Of a stretch of 64,000 nt of DNA, positions 24,412-33,736 are shown in pieces. The notes beneath the pieces were generated by a model. It had not been told where the DNA came from. It made no database searches and was given only the letters and a program-made list of their open reading frames with translations. The DNA is taken from the NCBI GenBank assembly GCA_020532185.1, contig JAJBBH010000006.1:1-64000 (forward strand), written 5' to 3'. Origin of the DNA: Candidatus Cloacimonadota bacterium. Its GTDB lineage: Bacteria; Cloacimonadota; Cloacimonadia; Cloacimonadales; WRIO01. The number at the start of each line of letters is the position of its first letter. Within the stretch, counting starts at the first letter, position 1. Both the position numbers and the translations under genes were made by a program.

Positions 24412-24786
24412 ATGAAAATGAAAATATTGGTTGTAGATGACGAATTATTACTGAGAGATGTTCTGTATAATTTTTTGGATAGACTTGGTTATGATGTCGA
24501 TGTTGCACCTGATGCTGAAAAAGCATTAGAAATAGCAAAAGTTAATAAACCTGATATTGCCTTAGTTGATATTAAGTTACCAAAAGCAAGTGGTATAGAA
24601 TTGACACAGCAATTAAAGAATATGTATAAAGACTTACCTATTATTATTATGACTGGGTATCCAAGCCTGGATACTGCTATTAACGCAATGGAAAATGGAG
24701 CCAATGAATATATAGTCAAACCATTTAGATTAGATGAGCTGACAAGAACAATTAATAAGTATTTACCAGAAATAAACTCTGATTAA
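24412..24786 (+). CDS. single-domain response regulator
   Basis: 124 aa receiver: VVDDELLLRDV, phosphoacceptor Asp in LVDIKLPKASG, Thr in MTGYPS, Lys in IVKPF. No output domain. Second stand-alone receiver between CheZ and the histidine kinase, 7 bases before the kinase gene. Confidence 0.85.
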   Translation: MKMKILVVDDELLLRDVLYNFLDRLGYDVDVAPDAEKALEIAKVNKPDIALVDIKLPKASGIELTQQLKNMYKDLPIIIMTGYPSLDTAINAMENGANEYIVKPFRLDELTRTINKYLPEINSD

Positions 24787-24793
24787 ATATGCT

Positions 24794-26083
24794 ATGAAAG
24801 AACAAAATGTTGATAAGCTGACATCAGCCTTTCATGATTTTACACAAGTTGTAGAAAAATTTGAACAGACCTATAAGCTTTTACAAGATAAAATTGAATC
24901 TTTAGACAAACAGTTAGAAAATAAAAATGTTGAGCTTGAGAGAAAAGTTCAAGAAAGTGAAAACATTAAAAACTTTTTAAACAATATACTGGATAATGTA
25001 CATACGGGAGTGTTAGCAATAGATATGACTGGCAATATTAGCCTTTTTAATAAAGCAGCAGAAATGATAACAGGATTTGATAAAGAAGATGTAATTGATA
25101 AATCCTATCGAAAGATTTTTTTTAATAATTCGGTCCAAGATTCTAAATCTGCAATATATACTCTAAGTACGGGTAATGAATCATTTAAAAGACAAAAGCA
25201 AATAAGCACATATAATTCAGAAAAGAAAAATGTTGAGTTTAGTACAAGTATAGTTCATAATTACCGTGGTGAGATCGACGGCGTAGTCGAAACATTTACA
25301 GACATATCAGAAATAAAAGAATTGCAGGAAAGAATATCTCATATAGAAACTCTTGCTGCGTTGGGAGAAATGTCTGCAAGTGTAGCTCATGAAATTAGAA
25401 ATCCATTAGCTGCTATAAGTGGCTTTACAGGTTTACTGGATAGACAAATTGCTGTCGACGATCCAAGAAAAAAACTTTTGAAACCAATTATTGAGGGTGT
25501 AAGCCGATTGGATAATATTGTGTCCAATCTACTTACACTTACAAGACCGCAAACTTTAAATATAAATAAGTGTAATATTCATAACATGATAAATGATATT
25601 ATTGACTTCTTTAAAATGGGGGTCTCTGATAAAAATAAAACTGTTGACTTTTTCACAATGTTTGATACAAATAATACCGTGATTAATTGTGATGGACAAC
25701 TAATTCAACAGGTTTTGACTAATATAATTAGAAACGCATGGGAAGCTATCGAAGAAAAAGGAAAGATCACTATCAGTACTAAAGTTAGTATACTCGAGCC
25801 AATTAGTGAGGTGCTTGACGAAGATGAAATAAAAGAATTGATTCGCTTGTTTAGTTTTATTGAAATTCAAATAGAAGATACAGGTGCTGGTATAGATGAC
25901 AAAGAGTTACAAAAAATATTTAATCCTTTCTTTTCAACAAAAAATGAAGGAAATGGACTGGGGCTCGCAATTTGTAAAAAGATAGTTCAGCTTCATAAAG
26001 GCGATATACATGTTTATAGTAAAACAAACAAAGGTACGAAATTTGTAATTAATTTACCTTTGTATGAGAATTATAGTGAATGA
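24794..26083 (+). CDS. PAS-domain histidine kinase (NtrB-like)
   Basis: 429 aa, no membrane segments, so a cytoplasmic sensor kinase. An N-terminal coiled coil (about 15-65), a PAS domain (about 66-180; VHTGVLAIDMTGNISLFNKAAEMITGF), a HisKA domain with the phosphorylated His in SVAHEIRNPLAAISGF, and a HATPase domain with N-box NAWEAI, G1 DTGAGI and G2 GNGLGLAI. Cognate target is very likely the NtrC-type regulator encoded next, and possibly the two single receivers in front. Signal unknown. Confidence 0.92.
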   Translation: MKEQNVDKLTSAFHDFTQVVEKFEQTYKLLQDKIESLDKQLENKNVELERKVQESENIKNFLNNILDNVHTGVLAIDMTGNISLFNKAAEMITGFDKEDVIDKSYRKIFFNNSVQDSKSAIYTLSTGNESFKRQKQISTYNSEKKNVEFSTSIVHNYRGEIDGVVETFTDISEIKELQERISHIETLAALGEMSASVAHEIRNPLAAISGFTGLLDRQIAVDDPRKKLLKPIIEGVSRLDNIVSNLLTLTRPQTLNINKCNIHNMINDIIDFFKMGVSDKNKTVDFFTMFDTNNTVINCDGQLIQQVLTNIIRNAWEAIEEKGKITISTKVSILEPISEVLDEDEIKELIRLFSFIEIQIEDTGAGIDDKELQKIFNPFFSTKNEGNGLGLAICKKIVQLHKGDIHVYSKTNKGTKFVINLPLYENYSE

Positions 26084-26090
26084 GAAAATT

Positions 26091-27515
26091 ATGCAAAAAC
26101 AAATATTAGTAGCCGATGACGAATCTTTGATAAGAGACTTTATTTCAAGTTTTTTTGCTTCAATTCCTGAATATTCGGAATACAAAATTGATATGTCTGT
26201 AAATGGGGAAGATGCTATTGCAAAAATCAAAAATAAGAAATATGATTTAATATTTACCGATTTAAAGATGCCTATAAAAACTGGACTTGATGTCTTAAAA
26301 TATGTCGCAGAACATTCACCTGACACTGATACAGTTTTATTAACTGCTTATGGGGGACCTGAATCTGCTGCACAAGCTATGGCTTATGGTGCTTATGAAT
26401 ATATTACTAAACCAATTTCTATAGAAGAATTAGAAATGATAGTGAAACATATTTTCGAAAGACAAGCATTAATTGCAGAAAACCAAAAATTGCAAAAAAC
26501 AATCAAAGATGCACAACATTATTCAAAAATAATAGGTAAAAGTAAAAGATTAAGCGATATTATGGATTTAGTAAAGATGGTGGCTCCAACAAACTCAACT
26601 GTCTTGATTACTGGAGAAAGTGGCACTGGTAAAGAATTAATCGCTGAAGCAATACATATGCTTAGCCCACGTAACAAAGGAAATTTTATTAAAATAAATT
26701 GTGCTGCTATTCCTGAATCATTAATAGAAAGTGAACTCTTTGGTTTTGAAAAAGGAGCTTTTACTGGAGCGATAAAAAGCACAAGGGGTAAATTTGAATT
26801 AGCTGATAAAGGCTCAATTTTACTTGATGAAATAAGCGAAATGAATTTAGATTTACAAGCTAAGTTGTTGCGTGTTATCCAAGAAAGAGAAATAGTTAGA
26901 ATTGGCACAGAAATGCCTATTAAAATTGATACAAGAATAATTGCAACCTCAAATAGAGACCTCGTTGAAGAAGTAAATAAAGGCAATTTTAGAGAAGACT
27001 TGTTTTTTAGACTAAATATTGTTCCTATTCATTTACCATCATTAAAATATAGAAAAGATGATATACCTAACTTAGTGGAAAACTTTATAAAAAAAGTATG
27101 CTTTGAACTTGGTGTTAATAAAAAATCAATTTCTCAAGAAGCATTAAACCTCTTGATGGATTATAGCTGGCCCGGAAATATTAGAGAATTACAAAATGCA
27201 ATTGAACGTGCTTGCATTACTAATCCAGATGCTGTTTTAAAAAAAGATTCTTTTCTTTTTTTGAGCCAACAAGCGGGCAGATTCGACAAAAATGACAATG
27301 ATGAAAAAACTGAAATATGCTATAATGAGGATGATGATAATTGGGTAAATATTGATAATAAAACTATAGAACGAATCGAAAAAGAAGTTATTTTGAAAAC
27401 TCTCAATAAAACAGGAAATAGCAGGCAAGATACTGCAAGAATACTCGGAATTACCACCCGAACACTGAGAAATAAACTTGATATTTATAATGTGGAAGAT
27501 GGAGAAAACTATTAG
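26091..27515 (+). CDS. NtrC-family sigma-54-dependent response regulator
   Basis: 474 aa. Receiver domain (VADDESLIRDF, phosphoacceptor in FTDLKMPIKTG, TAYGG, ITKP), AAA+ central domain with Walker A GESGTGKE, the sigma-54-contacting loop GAFTGA (in FEKGAFTGAIKS), Walker B LLDEISEM and an arginine-finger region, and a Fis-type DNA-binding end (RQDTARILGITTRTLRNKL). All parts needed to activate sigma-54 polymerase are intact. The frame opens at 26064 but the ATG at 26091, 7 bases after the kinase stop, starts at the usual place for the receiver. Its gene runs straight into an envelope-glycan block, which may be its regulon. Confidence 0.93.
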   Translation: MQKQILVADDESLIRDFISSFFASIPEYSEYKIDMSVNGEDAIAKIKNKKYDLIFTDLKMPIKTGLDVLKYVAEHSPDTDTVLLTAYGGPESAAQAMAYGAYEYITKPISIEELEMIVKHIFERQALIAENQKLQKTIKDAQHYSKIIGKSKRLSDIMDLVKMVAPTNSTVLITGESGTGKELIAEAIHMLSPRNKGNFIKINCAAIPESLIESELFGFEKGAFTGAIKSTRGKFELADKGSILLDEISEMNLDLQAKLLRVIQEREIVRIGTEMPIKIDTRIIATSNRDLVEEVNKGNFREDLFFRLNIVPIHLPSLKYRKDDIPNLVENFIKKVCFELGVNKKSISQEALNLLMDYSWPGNIRELQNAIERACITNPDAVLKKDSFLFLSQQAGRFDKNDNDEKTEICYNEDDDNWVNIDNKTIERIEKEVILKTLNKTGNSRQDTARILGITTRTLRNKLDIYNVEDGENY

Positions 27516-28446
27516 CAGATTTAAACATAGATATTGCAATATATATGACGAAGAATTCGCAAAGCTTGTGCCTGGCTCTATGTGGAGCAGTATTGATTTA
27601 TTATCAATTTTTCAATCGACATATAATTGCTCACTAAAAATTTTGCTTATATATAGAAATAAAACTATAGTCGCAAGCTTACCTTTATTCTATAAAACAG
27701 CGTTTAGAATTGATTATATTTTCAATCCATTACAGTATTATTATTACCATATTTCCTACTATTTTGCAGAAAAAGAAAAGGAATTAAGAAATCGCCAAAT
27801 GAGAAATGACATAATGTCTTACATTGCAATATTACTTGGAAAAGATTTTCGGAAACTTGAATTGAAGCTTTCTACTGCAACGTATGATATTAGGCCTTTT
27901 CAAATTGATAAATATTTGATTAAACCTCTATATACATTTATTCTTGACACATCTGTGCGTGACTACAATAATAACCAACTTACACATATTAGAAGAGCTG
28001 AAACATTTGATTTAAAAATAACAAATGACTTTCATTTAGATGAAAGCCTCACAATCTTAGGTAATAGATTTGAACAAAAAGGTATTTGGGGAAATGAAAG
28101 AGCCGAGTTGTATAATGCGCTTATGGAGAAGATAAGTACACGAGATTATATAAAAAACTATTCTGTTTACCATAACTCAAAGCTCGTTGCTTTCAGAATG
28201 GTGTTGCTGGACTCATTAAATTCAGTTGCATATGACTGGTTTACTGCATCGAATAAGTTTGCAATGGATAATGGAATTAATAGCTATTTGCTTGATTACA
28301 TTATTAAAGATTTAGAGGGAATGGGCATTAAGAAATACGATTTATGCGGAGCAAACGTGCCAACTGTCGCAAAGTTTAAAAATGATTTTGGTGGAGAGCT
28401 AAACATTTACTTCTTTATACAAAAGAAAATTGCAAACTTTATTTAA
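27499..28446 (+). CDS. FemAB/GNAT-type acyltransferase
   Basis: About 315 aa, of the FemAB-like (BioF2/'GNAT family, peptidoglycan bridge') acetyltransferase class. Recognisable core: an N-terminal region with LLIYRNKTIVASLPLFYK, then RRAETFDLKI, YHNSKLVAFRMVLLDS, AYDWFTASN and the final YDLCGANVPTVAKFKNDFGGEL, which is typical of the last strand-turn where members read F-K-x-x-F-G. The start is uncertain: a TTG frame opens at 27478 and ATGs lie at 27490 and 27499; all overlap the NtrC gene. Substrate unknown; a sugar-nucleotide or lipid-linked amino sugar is likely in this glycan context. A similar enzyme is encoded at 41078-42073. Confidence 0.7.
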   Translation: MEKTISRFKHRYCNIYDEEFAKLVPGSMWSSIDLLSIFQSTYNCSLKILLIYRNKTIVASLPLFYKTAFRIDYIFNPLQYYYYHISYYFAEKEKELRNRQMRNDIMSYIAILLGKDFRKLELKLSTATYDIRPFQIDKYLIKPLYTFILDTSVRDYNNNQLTHIRRAETFDLKITNDFHLDESLTILGNRFEQKGIWGNERAELYNALMEKISTRDYIKNYSVYHNSKLVAFRMVLLDSLNSVAYDWFTASNKFAMDNGINSYLLDYIIKDLEGMGIKKYDLCGANVPTVAKFKNDFGGELNIYFFIQKKIANFI

Positions 28447-28473
28447 ATCTATTTATTATTATGGAGAAATTAA

Positions 28474-30177
28474 TTGATATCAATATATATAGATAAAAAC
28501 TATGAAAGATACAAGAGTAAAATAGACTATTCTATCGACTACATTTTTGCTTTACTTGGCTATTCTTGGAAGTATATTCAAGAAGATGAAATGCCTGCAA
28601 AAGATGAGATACTTTTTTATTATGCAGATAATTACCCCAAAAAAGAAGTTACAGTTAAACTCTCACAGCATTGCCCTCTAATTTTCATAAAAGCTGATAA
28701 AGATTTTTTTATCACAGGAGCATATACTAAAGATAAGTTACGAAAATCTATAAGAAAGTTGCAAATCAACAAAAAGCTTTTTCCCATCATTTCTCAGAAT
28801 AATATTGAACATCCGCTTTTAATGCATAGTGGGATTGACTACAAATACGCAAGCTTCGAGTTCGACATAATAGGAAATACCTTTTTTCATTTATCAGAAG
28901 AGGAAACTTGCTGGTTGAAGCCAACAGCAAAAAAAAAGAAGAAGAAAAGTAAGGAAGAGGATCTATTTCAATTTGATGAGTTTTATCAAATACCATATTT
29001 AAATAGACTTCTTTTACTGCTTGAGACATCTATACAAGAGTTGTCACGCCCAAATATGCTTCTTCTTAAAAAAAGCCTATGGCCACAGAATGCACCTATT
29101 GCATTTGCTTTATCATATAACGTAAATACACTGCATAAATGGAAAATAAAGAGTTTCTTTATTACAATATTTGAGCTAATAATTCTACTTTTTATTTTCA
29201 AATGGAATTATTTTTTTAGAATTATCATGAGCTGGCTTAAATTTATGATTTCAAACAATGAACCATATTGGAACTTTCAAGAAATCAACGAAAAAGAACG
29301 AGAAGTGAAGGCACGAAGTACTTGGTTTTTCCATGCAAAAAGTAATAAAATCGATAACACTGATTATTATTTGGATGATTATGACCTACAAGATGAATTA
29401 AAAGCAATTGTGAATTATGGCTCGGAAATAGCCTTTTTGCCAACAAAAAAAGCAAGCGAAACAAATAGCTTCGAAAATGAATACGAACAGTTCTCTAAAA
29501 TCTTAAAAATTAAAAAAACTGGTATTAGGCATTTATATCGTAGTAACCTTTCAGAAAATAGCCTTATTTTAGAAAGAGAATATGGTATTGTATATGATTC
29601 AACAAGAGAGAGCAATAAGAGTTATGGCTTCCCAAGTGGCGTTTGTACTCCATATAAGGTTTGGTCAAACACATTAAAGAATAAAAATAAGCCTATTTGG
29701 GAAATACCGATCAACTTTAATGAAAAATCTTTTATATTATCAAAGTTTTCAATTATTGATTTTGAAAAAGCTAAAACAATATCCAGAGAGCTTTTTGCAA
29801 TGACCAAAGAACACAAGGGACTAATTCATTTTAGCTTTGATATAAGCTCATTTTGTGACGTTAGTTATTTGTACAAATTACTATCTTATATTTTAGATCA
29901 ATCAAATTCTAATTCTGCTTACAAAGCAAGTTTGAGTCAAATAATTCAATGGATTGATAAGCGAAATAATGTAAAGATAAAAGTAGATGATAATGTCGCA
30001 AGCTTTACTTTTCCAGATGATATCGATGACTTTTCTGTTACTTTTTCAGGTGCCTATAAATTTGCTTCATTTGAAGGTGGCAACTGCTCTTGTAAAAATA
30101 AAACTATTCAATTTTATGATATAAAAAAAGATACAACTGTGAAAGTACTGTTTGCAAAAGAGCACGATGAAGATTAA
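28474..30177 (+). CDS. polysaccharide-deacetylase-like protein lacking metal ligands (pseudoenzyme)
   Basis: 567 aa, TTG start at 28474 supported by GGAGA. The N-terminal ~195 residues correspond to the accessory domain found with this deacetylase type. The deacetylase-like part starts at LWPQNAPIAFALSYNVN (residues 202-218), matching the family's WP...AxxLTHDVD, but the metal-binding His-Asp is Tyr-Asn here. Later, GSEIAFLPTKKAS (316-328) aligns with GhEIGLHgSY: both histidines are missing (Ser317, Leu322). The scaffold is otherwise kept: STWFF (282-286), GIRHLYRS (350-357), YDSTRESNKSYGFPSGVCTPY (374-394, quoted in part: YDSTRES, GFPSG, TPY) and WEIPI (409-413). A hydrophobic stretch at about 226-257 may be a membrane hairpin. 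Hence a non-catalytic relative, possibly regulatory or scaffolding for glycan assembly. Confidence 0.72.
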   Translation: MISIYIDKNYERYKSKIDYSIDYIFALLGYSWKYIQEDEMPAKDEILFYYADNYPKKEVTVKLSQHCPLIFIKADKDFFITGAYTKDKLRKSIRKLQINKKLFPIISQNNIEHPLLMHSGIDYKYASFEFDIIGNTFFHLSEEETCWLKPTAKKKKKKSKEEDLFQFDEFYQIPYLNRLLLLLETSIQELSRPNMLLLKKSLWPQNAPIAFALSYNVNTLHKWKIKSFFITIFELIILLFIFKWNYFFRIIMSWLKFMISNNEPYWNFQEINEKEREVKARSTWFFHAKSNKIDNTDYYLDDYDLQDELKAIVNYGSEIAFLPTKKASETNSFENEYEQFSKILKIKKTGIRHLYRSNLSENSLILEREYGIVYDSTRESNKSYGFPSGVCTPYKVWSNTLKNKNKPIWEIPINFNEKSFILSKFSIIDFEKAKTISRELFAMTKEHKGLIHFSFDISSFCDVSYLYKLLSYILDQSNSNSAYKASLSQIIQWIDKRNNVKIKVDDNVASFTFPDDIDDFSVTFSGAYKFASFEGGNCSCKNKTIQFYDIKKDTTVKVLFAKEHDED

Positions 30178-30270
30178 TGGAATCTTTTTTGGCTAAATTG
30201 AAATCAATTATTATTCATAAAACTATGTTTAGATTATAATCATAATTTTGATAAATACTAAAGAAATAAA

Positions 30271-31374
30271 ATGCAACAAAAGATCTTGATAATAACAAAT
30301 TCCCACAGACCTGATGATAGTCGAGTTTACCAAAAAATAGCAAAATCATTGGCTAAAAAATACCAAATACTAATTTTATATTCTCATATAATTGATGTGG
30401 ATAACGAAAATAATATTGAATTTGTAAATCTGAAATCTAATGACAAAATAGTATTTAAAACTAAGGCTTTAGATATAATCTATGACCACAAGCCCCAATT
30501 AATCATTTGTGTCGAACCATACACATTATTGATTGGTAATATTGCACTTAAAAAACATAATATTCCTTTTATATACGATTGCCATGAGTTTTTTGCGGAG
30601 GCTTTTGCAGATAGATTTAAAATAGGAAAGTACACTTTAGAAAAAATATATTCAATCACTGAAATGTTTTTATATAAAAAGGCAGCTGGTGTAATAACAG
30701 TAAATGATATACTTGTTGAAAAGATGAGAAAGCACAACACAAACACTATTGCATGTGCAAATTTCCCCGATTACTCTGTATTAGAATTGGAGGCTACAAA
30801 TAAAGAATATGACTTGATTTATATCGGTGGGATATCACAAGCAAAAGGGCTTCAATTGATGCTTGAGTTAGTTCATTATGCAATAGAACAGAGTTTTACA
30901 CTGAACCTTTTGATTTTAGGAACATATCTTAGCGAAAAAGAGGAACAATTGGCATATGATTTAGTAAGAAAGCTTGATATCAAGGCGTTTGTAACTATCA
31001 AGAAAACTGTACCAAGCAACGACGTTTACTTGTATATTAAAAAGGCAAAAATTGGTTTATCATTGTTAAATCCCAATACAAAAAGATATCAAAAAGCTAT
31101 ACCCCTCAAGCTTTTAGAATACATGAAGGAAGGCTTACCAGTCGTGGCAAACAACTTTCCAATTGTTAGCAAAGTTGTGACTGAAAATAATGCTGGTTTT
31201 TGTGTAGATTTCGATGTCGAAATGACATTTAATGCAGTTAAAAAGCTTTTATCTGATGAAGAATTATACTTAAGATATTCACAAAATGCAAAAATGACAA
31301 TAAAAGAAAAATATAATTGGCAAAATGAAGAGAAAAAACTGTTATTATTAGTAGATAGAGTTATTAATGAGTAA
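30271..31374 (+). CDS. glycosyltransferase family 4
   Basis: 367 aa GT-B enzyme adding a sugar from a nucleotide donor to a lipid-linked glycan in the cytoplasm. N-terminal half starts KILIITNSHRPDDSRVYQKIAKSL and includes IYDCHEFFAEAF; C-terminal half has LIYIGGISQAKGLQLM, the acceptor-helix region and the donor-binding PLKLLEYMKEGLPVVANNFP (in parts: PLKLLEYM, GLPVV) with the conserved Glu. No Shine-Dalgarno is visible. A TATAAT lies at 30235-30240, so a separate promoter is possible. Overlaps the next GT4 by 8 bases. Confidence 0.85.
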   Translation: MQQKILIITNSHRPDDSRVYQKIAKSLAKKYQILILYSHIIDVDNENNIEFVNLKSNDKIVFKTKALDIIYDHKPQLIICVEPYTLLIGNIALKKHNIPFIYDCHEFFAEAFADRFKIGKYTLEKIYSITEMFLYKKAAGVITVNDILVEKMRKHNTNTIACANFPDYSVLELEATNKEYDLIYIGGISQAKGLQLMLELVHYAIEQSFTLNLLILGTYLSEKEEQLAYDLVRKLDIKAFVTIKKTVPSNDVYLYIKKAKIGLSLLNPNTKRYQKAIPLKLLEYMKEGLPVVANNFPIVSKVVTENNAGFCVDFDVEMTFNAVKKLLSDEELYLRYSQNAKMTIKEKYNWQNEEKKLLLLVDRVINE

Positions 31375-32644
31375 AAGAGTATTATTTATTGCGTATTATT
31401 ATCCTCCATTGGCTGGTTCAGGTGTATATAGACCTTTAAAACTTGTTGAATATATGAGGGAATTCGGTTATTATGTTGATGTATTAACAGTTGATGAGCT
31501 TGATTATCATACAAACGATTCGGCTCTTTTGCAACAATCTCAAGCAAATAATATTTATCGTGCAAACTCTTATGACCCTCTTGCCATCATGAAAAAGATA
31601 AGAAAGAAAAACGTTCAACTTTCTGAACCAATAGTTTTTAGCGAAAGAAAAAAGAGAATAATAAACTCATTTTTCCCTATTGATAACAAAATCGGTTGGC
31701 TATATCCAGCTTTAAAAAAAGCTAATGAATTGTTTAAAATCCATACTTATGATTTGTGTTTTGCAACTATTGGTCCATTTACATCTGCATTGTTAGCTTC
31801 AAAAATAGCTCAAAAACACAAAATCCCATACGTAATAGACTACAGAGATCATTGGACACTAAATACTTATAAATTCGACTATAATCCTTTAAACAAAGTC
31901 ATGTCAAAATATTTAGAAACTAAGATTTTAAAGAAATCTATGCTTGTCTCTTGTATAGGAAAAGAAATGAGAACTGAGCTTGTATTTGAGTTTTTACAAA
32001 ATACTCCAGATAAAGTAATTGTGTGTTATAATGGCTATGATGAAAAAGAATTTAAAATTGCGAACTATATGAAAGTGGATAACAAAATAATAATCAGGTA
32101 TATGGGTACTTTTAATGCAAATCGTACTGTAAAATATTTTGCTAAAGCTTTGCAAGAGTTGATAAAAGAAAACTATGACATTTCAAGTTTACAGTTTGAA
32201 TTTTACGGTAATTTTGATTCTCAGACTGTTATCAGTTTGCAGACAGGTTCTCTCCAAAAATATGTTCAAATTTATTCACAAATCCCACACGTTGATAGTA
32301 TTAGTAAAATTTGTAGTGCTGACGTTTTATTACTATTTATTTCATCTGAAGATGGAAAGGGTGTTTTAACAGGTAAATTATTCGAATATATTCGTTCAGG
32401 CAAAATGATATTACCAATGATAAGGCAAGATGGAGAAGCAAAAGATATTTTAAACAATTTAGGTTATCATAAATCATGTTCTATGGAAGATATACAATCA
32501 ATAAAAAAGTATATAAAAGAAATTAATGAGGCTCGTTTTGATAACCTGCCTAAAAACAATGCAAACATTGCCATATTCACAAGAGAAAGTCAATGTTTAC
32601 AATTAATAAATGAGATTGACTTACGCTTGCCAAATAAAGTGTAA
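31367..32644 (+). CDS. glycosyltransferase family 4
   Basis: 425 aa. Opening VLFIAYYYPPLAGSGVYRPLKLVEYM is the N-terminal signature of one GT4 branch of capsule/exopolysaccharide enzymes (shown in parts: FIAYYYPPLAGSG). IDYRDHW in the middle is typical of the same branch. The C-terminal half has RYMGTFNANRTVKYF and the donor site GKLFEYIRSGKMILPM. Acceptor and donor sugars cannot be inferred. Confidence 0.85.
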   Translation: MSKRVLFIAYYYPPLAGSGVYRPLKLVEYMREFGYYVDVLTVDELDYHTNDSALLQQSQANNIYRANSYDPLAIMKKIRKKNVQLSEPIVFSERKKRIINSFFPIDNKIGWLYPALKKANELFKIHTYDLCFATIGPFTSALLASKIAQKHKIPYVIDYRDHWTLNTYKFDYNPLNKVMSKYLETKILKKSMLVSCIGKEMRTELVFEFLQNTPDKVIVCYNGYDEKEFKIANYMKVDNKIIIRYMGTFNANRTVKYFAKALQELIKENYDISSLQFEFYGNFDSQTVISLQTGSLQKYVQIYSQIPHVDSISKICSADVLLLFISSEDGKGVLTGKLFEYIRSGKMILPMIRQDGEAKDILNNLGYHKSCSMEDIQSIKKYIKEINEARFDNLPKNNANIAIFTRESQCLQLINEIDLRLPNKV

Positions 32645-32695
32645 GAAATAAAGATTAATGAGTTTATTACATAGTATTAGAATAATGGAGGTTTT

Positions 32696-33736
32696 ATGAT
32701 ATTATATCCACTAATATTTAGCCTATTTGTTTTGATAATTAGTTTCTTCCTTGTTCCCATAAATATCAAGATATCAAACAAAGTAGGCTTGATATCTATA
32801 CCTAACGATCGCAGTGTACATGCACAAAACACTCCTTCTGCGGGGGGATTATCATTTGCTATACCAATAATAATGTCAGAAATCATACTATTATTCATGA
32901 TACAAGACGAGTTTTTCCACAAAAACATGTTAGGACTGATAGTTGGAAATATACTCGTACTGACTTTAGGTATAGTTGACGACAAATACTGTCTAAATGC
33001 AAAATTAAAGCTTTTAGGTCAGTTATTATTAGCTGTTTCTATGTTTTTTTTAGGTTTTCGGATTGAGCAAATTACAAACCCTTTTGGAGCATCAATACCA
33101 ATATATGATTTTTCTTTTCCATTGACATTAATTTGGTATCTTGTTATTATGAATGCTATGAATCTAATTGATGGTTTAGATGGGTTAGCTGCTGGTATAA
33201 CCATAATATGTTGTATTGTTCTTGCAATAGCAGGATTTTATTATGGAAACATAACTGTTTTAGTCTCCAGCTTATTATTAGCATCAGGTTGTTTATCTTT
33301 TTTATACTATAATTATCCACCTGCAAAAATATTTATGGGCGATAGCGGTAGCCTATTTATAGGGTTCCAATTTGCCTCAATATCAATATTAGGAACATAT
33401 CAATTAAAAGGACTAACTACAATGACATTACTAATTCCTGTAACTGTATTATTTGTTCCACTTTTAGATGTCTTAACTTCTATATATAGAAGATTAAAAA
33501 ACAAACAAAACATCTTTAAAGCTGATAAAATGCATATCCATCACAGGATGCTAAAAACAGGCTTTTCTGTTAAAACAGTCATGTTAATTTCTTGGTTTGT
33601 AACGCTTTTGTTTGCATTGCTTGCTTTGGGCTACATATTAGTCAATAGACAAATAATGCTCGTTATATTACTGTCTCTAAGTATTTTAACAGGAATATTC
33701 TTTTATTATTTAGTTAAAAAGGAGTTTTTTAAATGA
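32696..33736 (+). CDS. polyprenyl-phosphate GlcNAc-1-phosphate transferase (WecA/TagO-type)
   Basis: 346 aa integral membrane protein with about ten hydrophobic segments, which initiates glycan assembly by transferring a HexNAc-1-phosphate from UDP-sugar to undecaprenyl phosphate. Visible family motifs: PNDRSVHAQNTPSAGGLSF near the N-terminus (in parts: DRSVH, PSAGGL), the metal-binding DD in LGIVDDKY, NAMNLIDGLDGLAAG, MGDSGSLFIGF and the IHHRMLKTGFS His-rich loop. MraY is excluded by these WecA-type motifs and by length. Preceded by TGGAGG. The next gene starts within its last codons. Confidence 0.92.
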   Translation: MILYPLIFSLFVLIISFFLVPINIKISNKVGLISIPNDRSVHAQNTPSAGGLSFAIPIIMSEIILLFMIQDEFFHKNMLGLIVGNILVLTLGIVDDKYCLNAKLKLLGQLLLAVSMFFLGFRIEQITNPFGASIPIYDFSFPLTLIWYLVIMNAMNLIDGLDGLAAGITIICCIVLAIAGFYYGNITVLVSSLLLASGCLSFLYYNYPPAKIFMGDSGSLFIGFQFASISILGTYQLKGLTTMTLLIPVTVLFVPLLDVLTSIYRRLKNKQNIFKADKMHIHHRMLKTGFSVKTVMLISWFVTLLFALLALGYILVNRQIMLVILLSLSILTGIFFYYLVKKEFFK

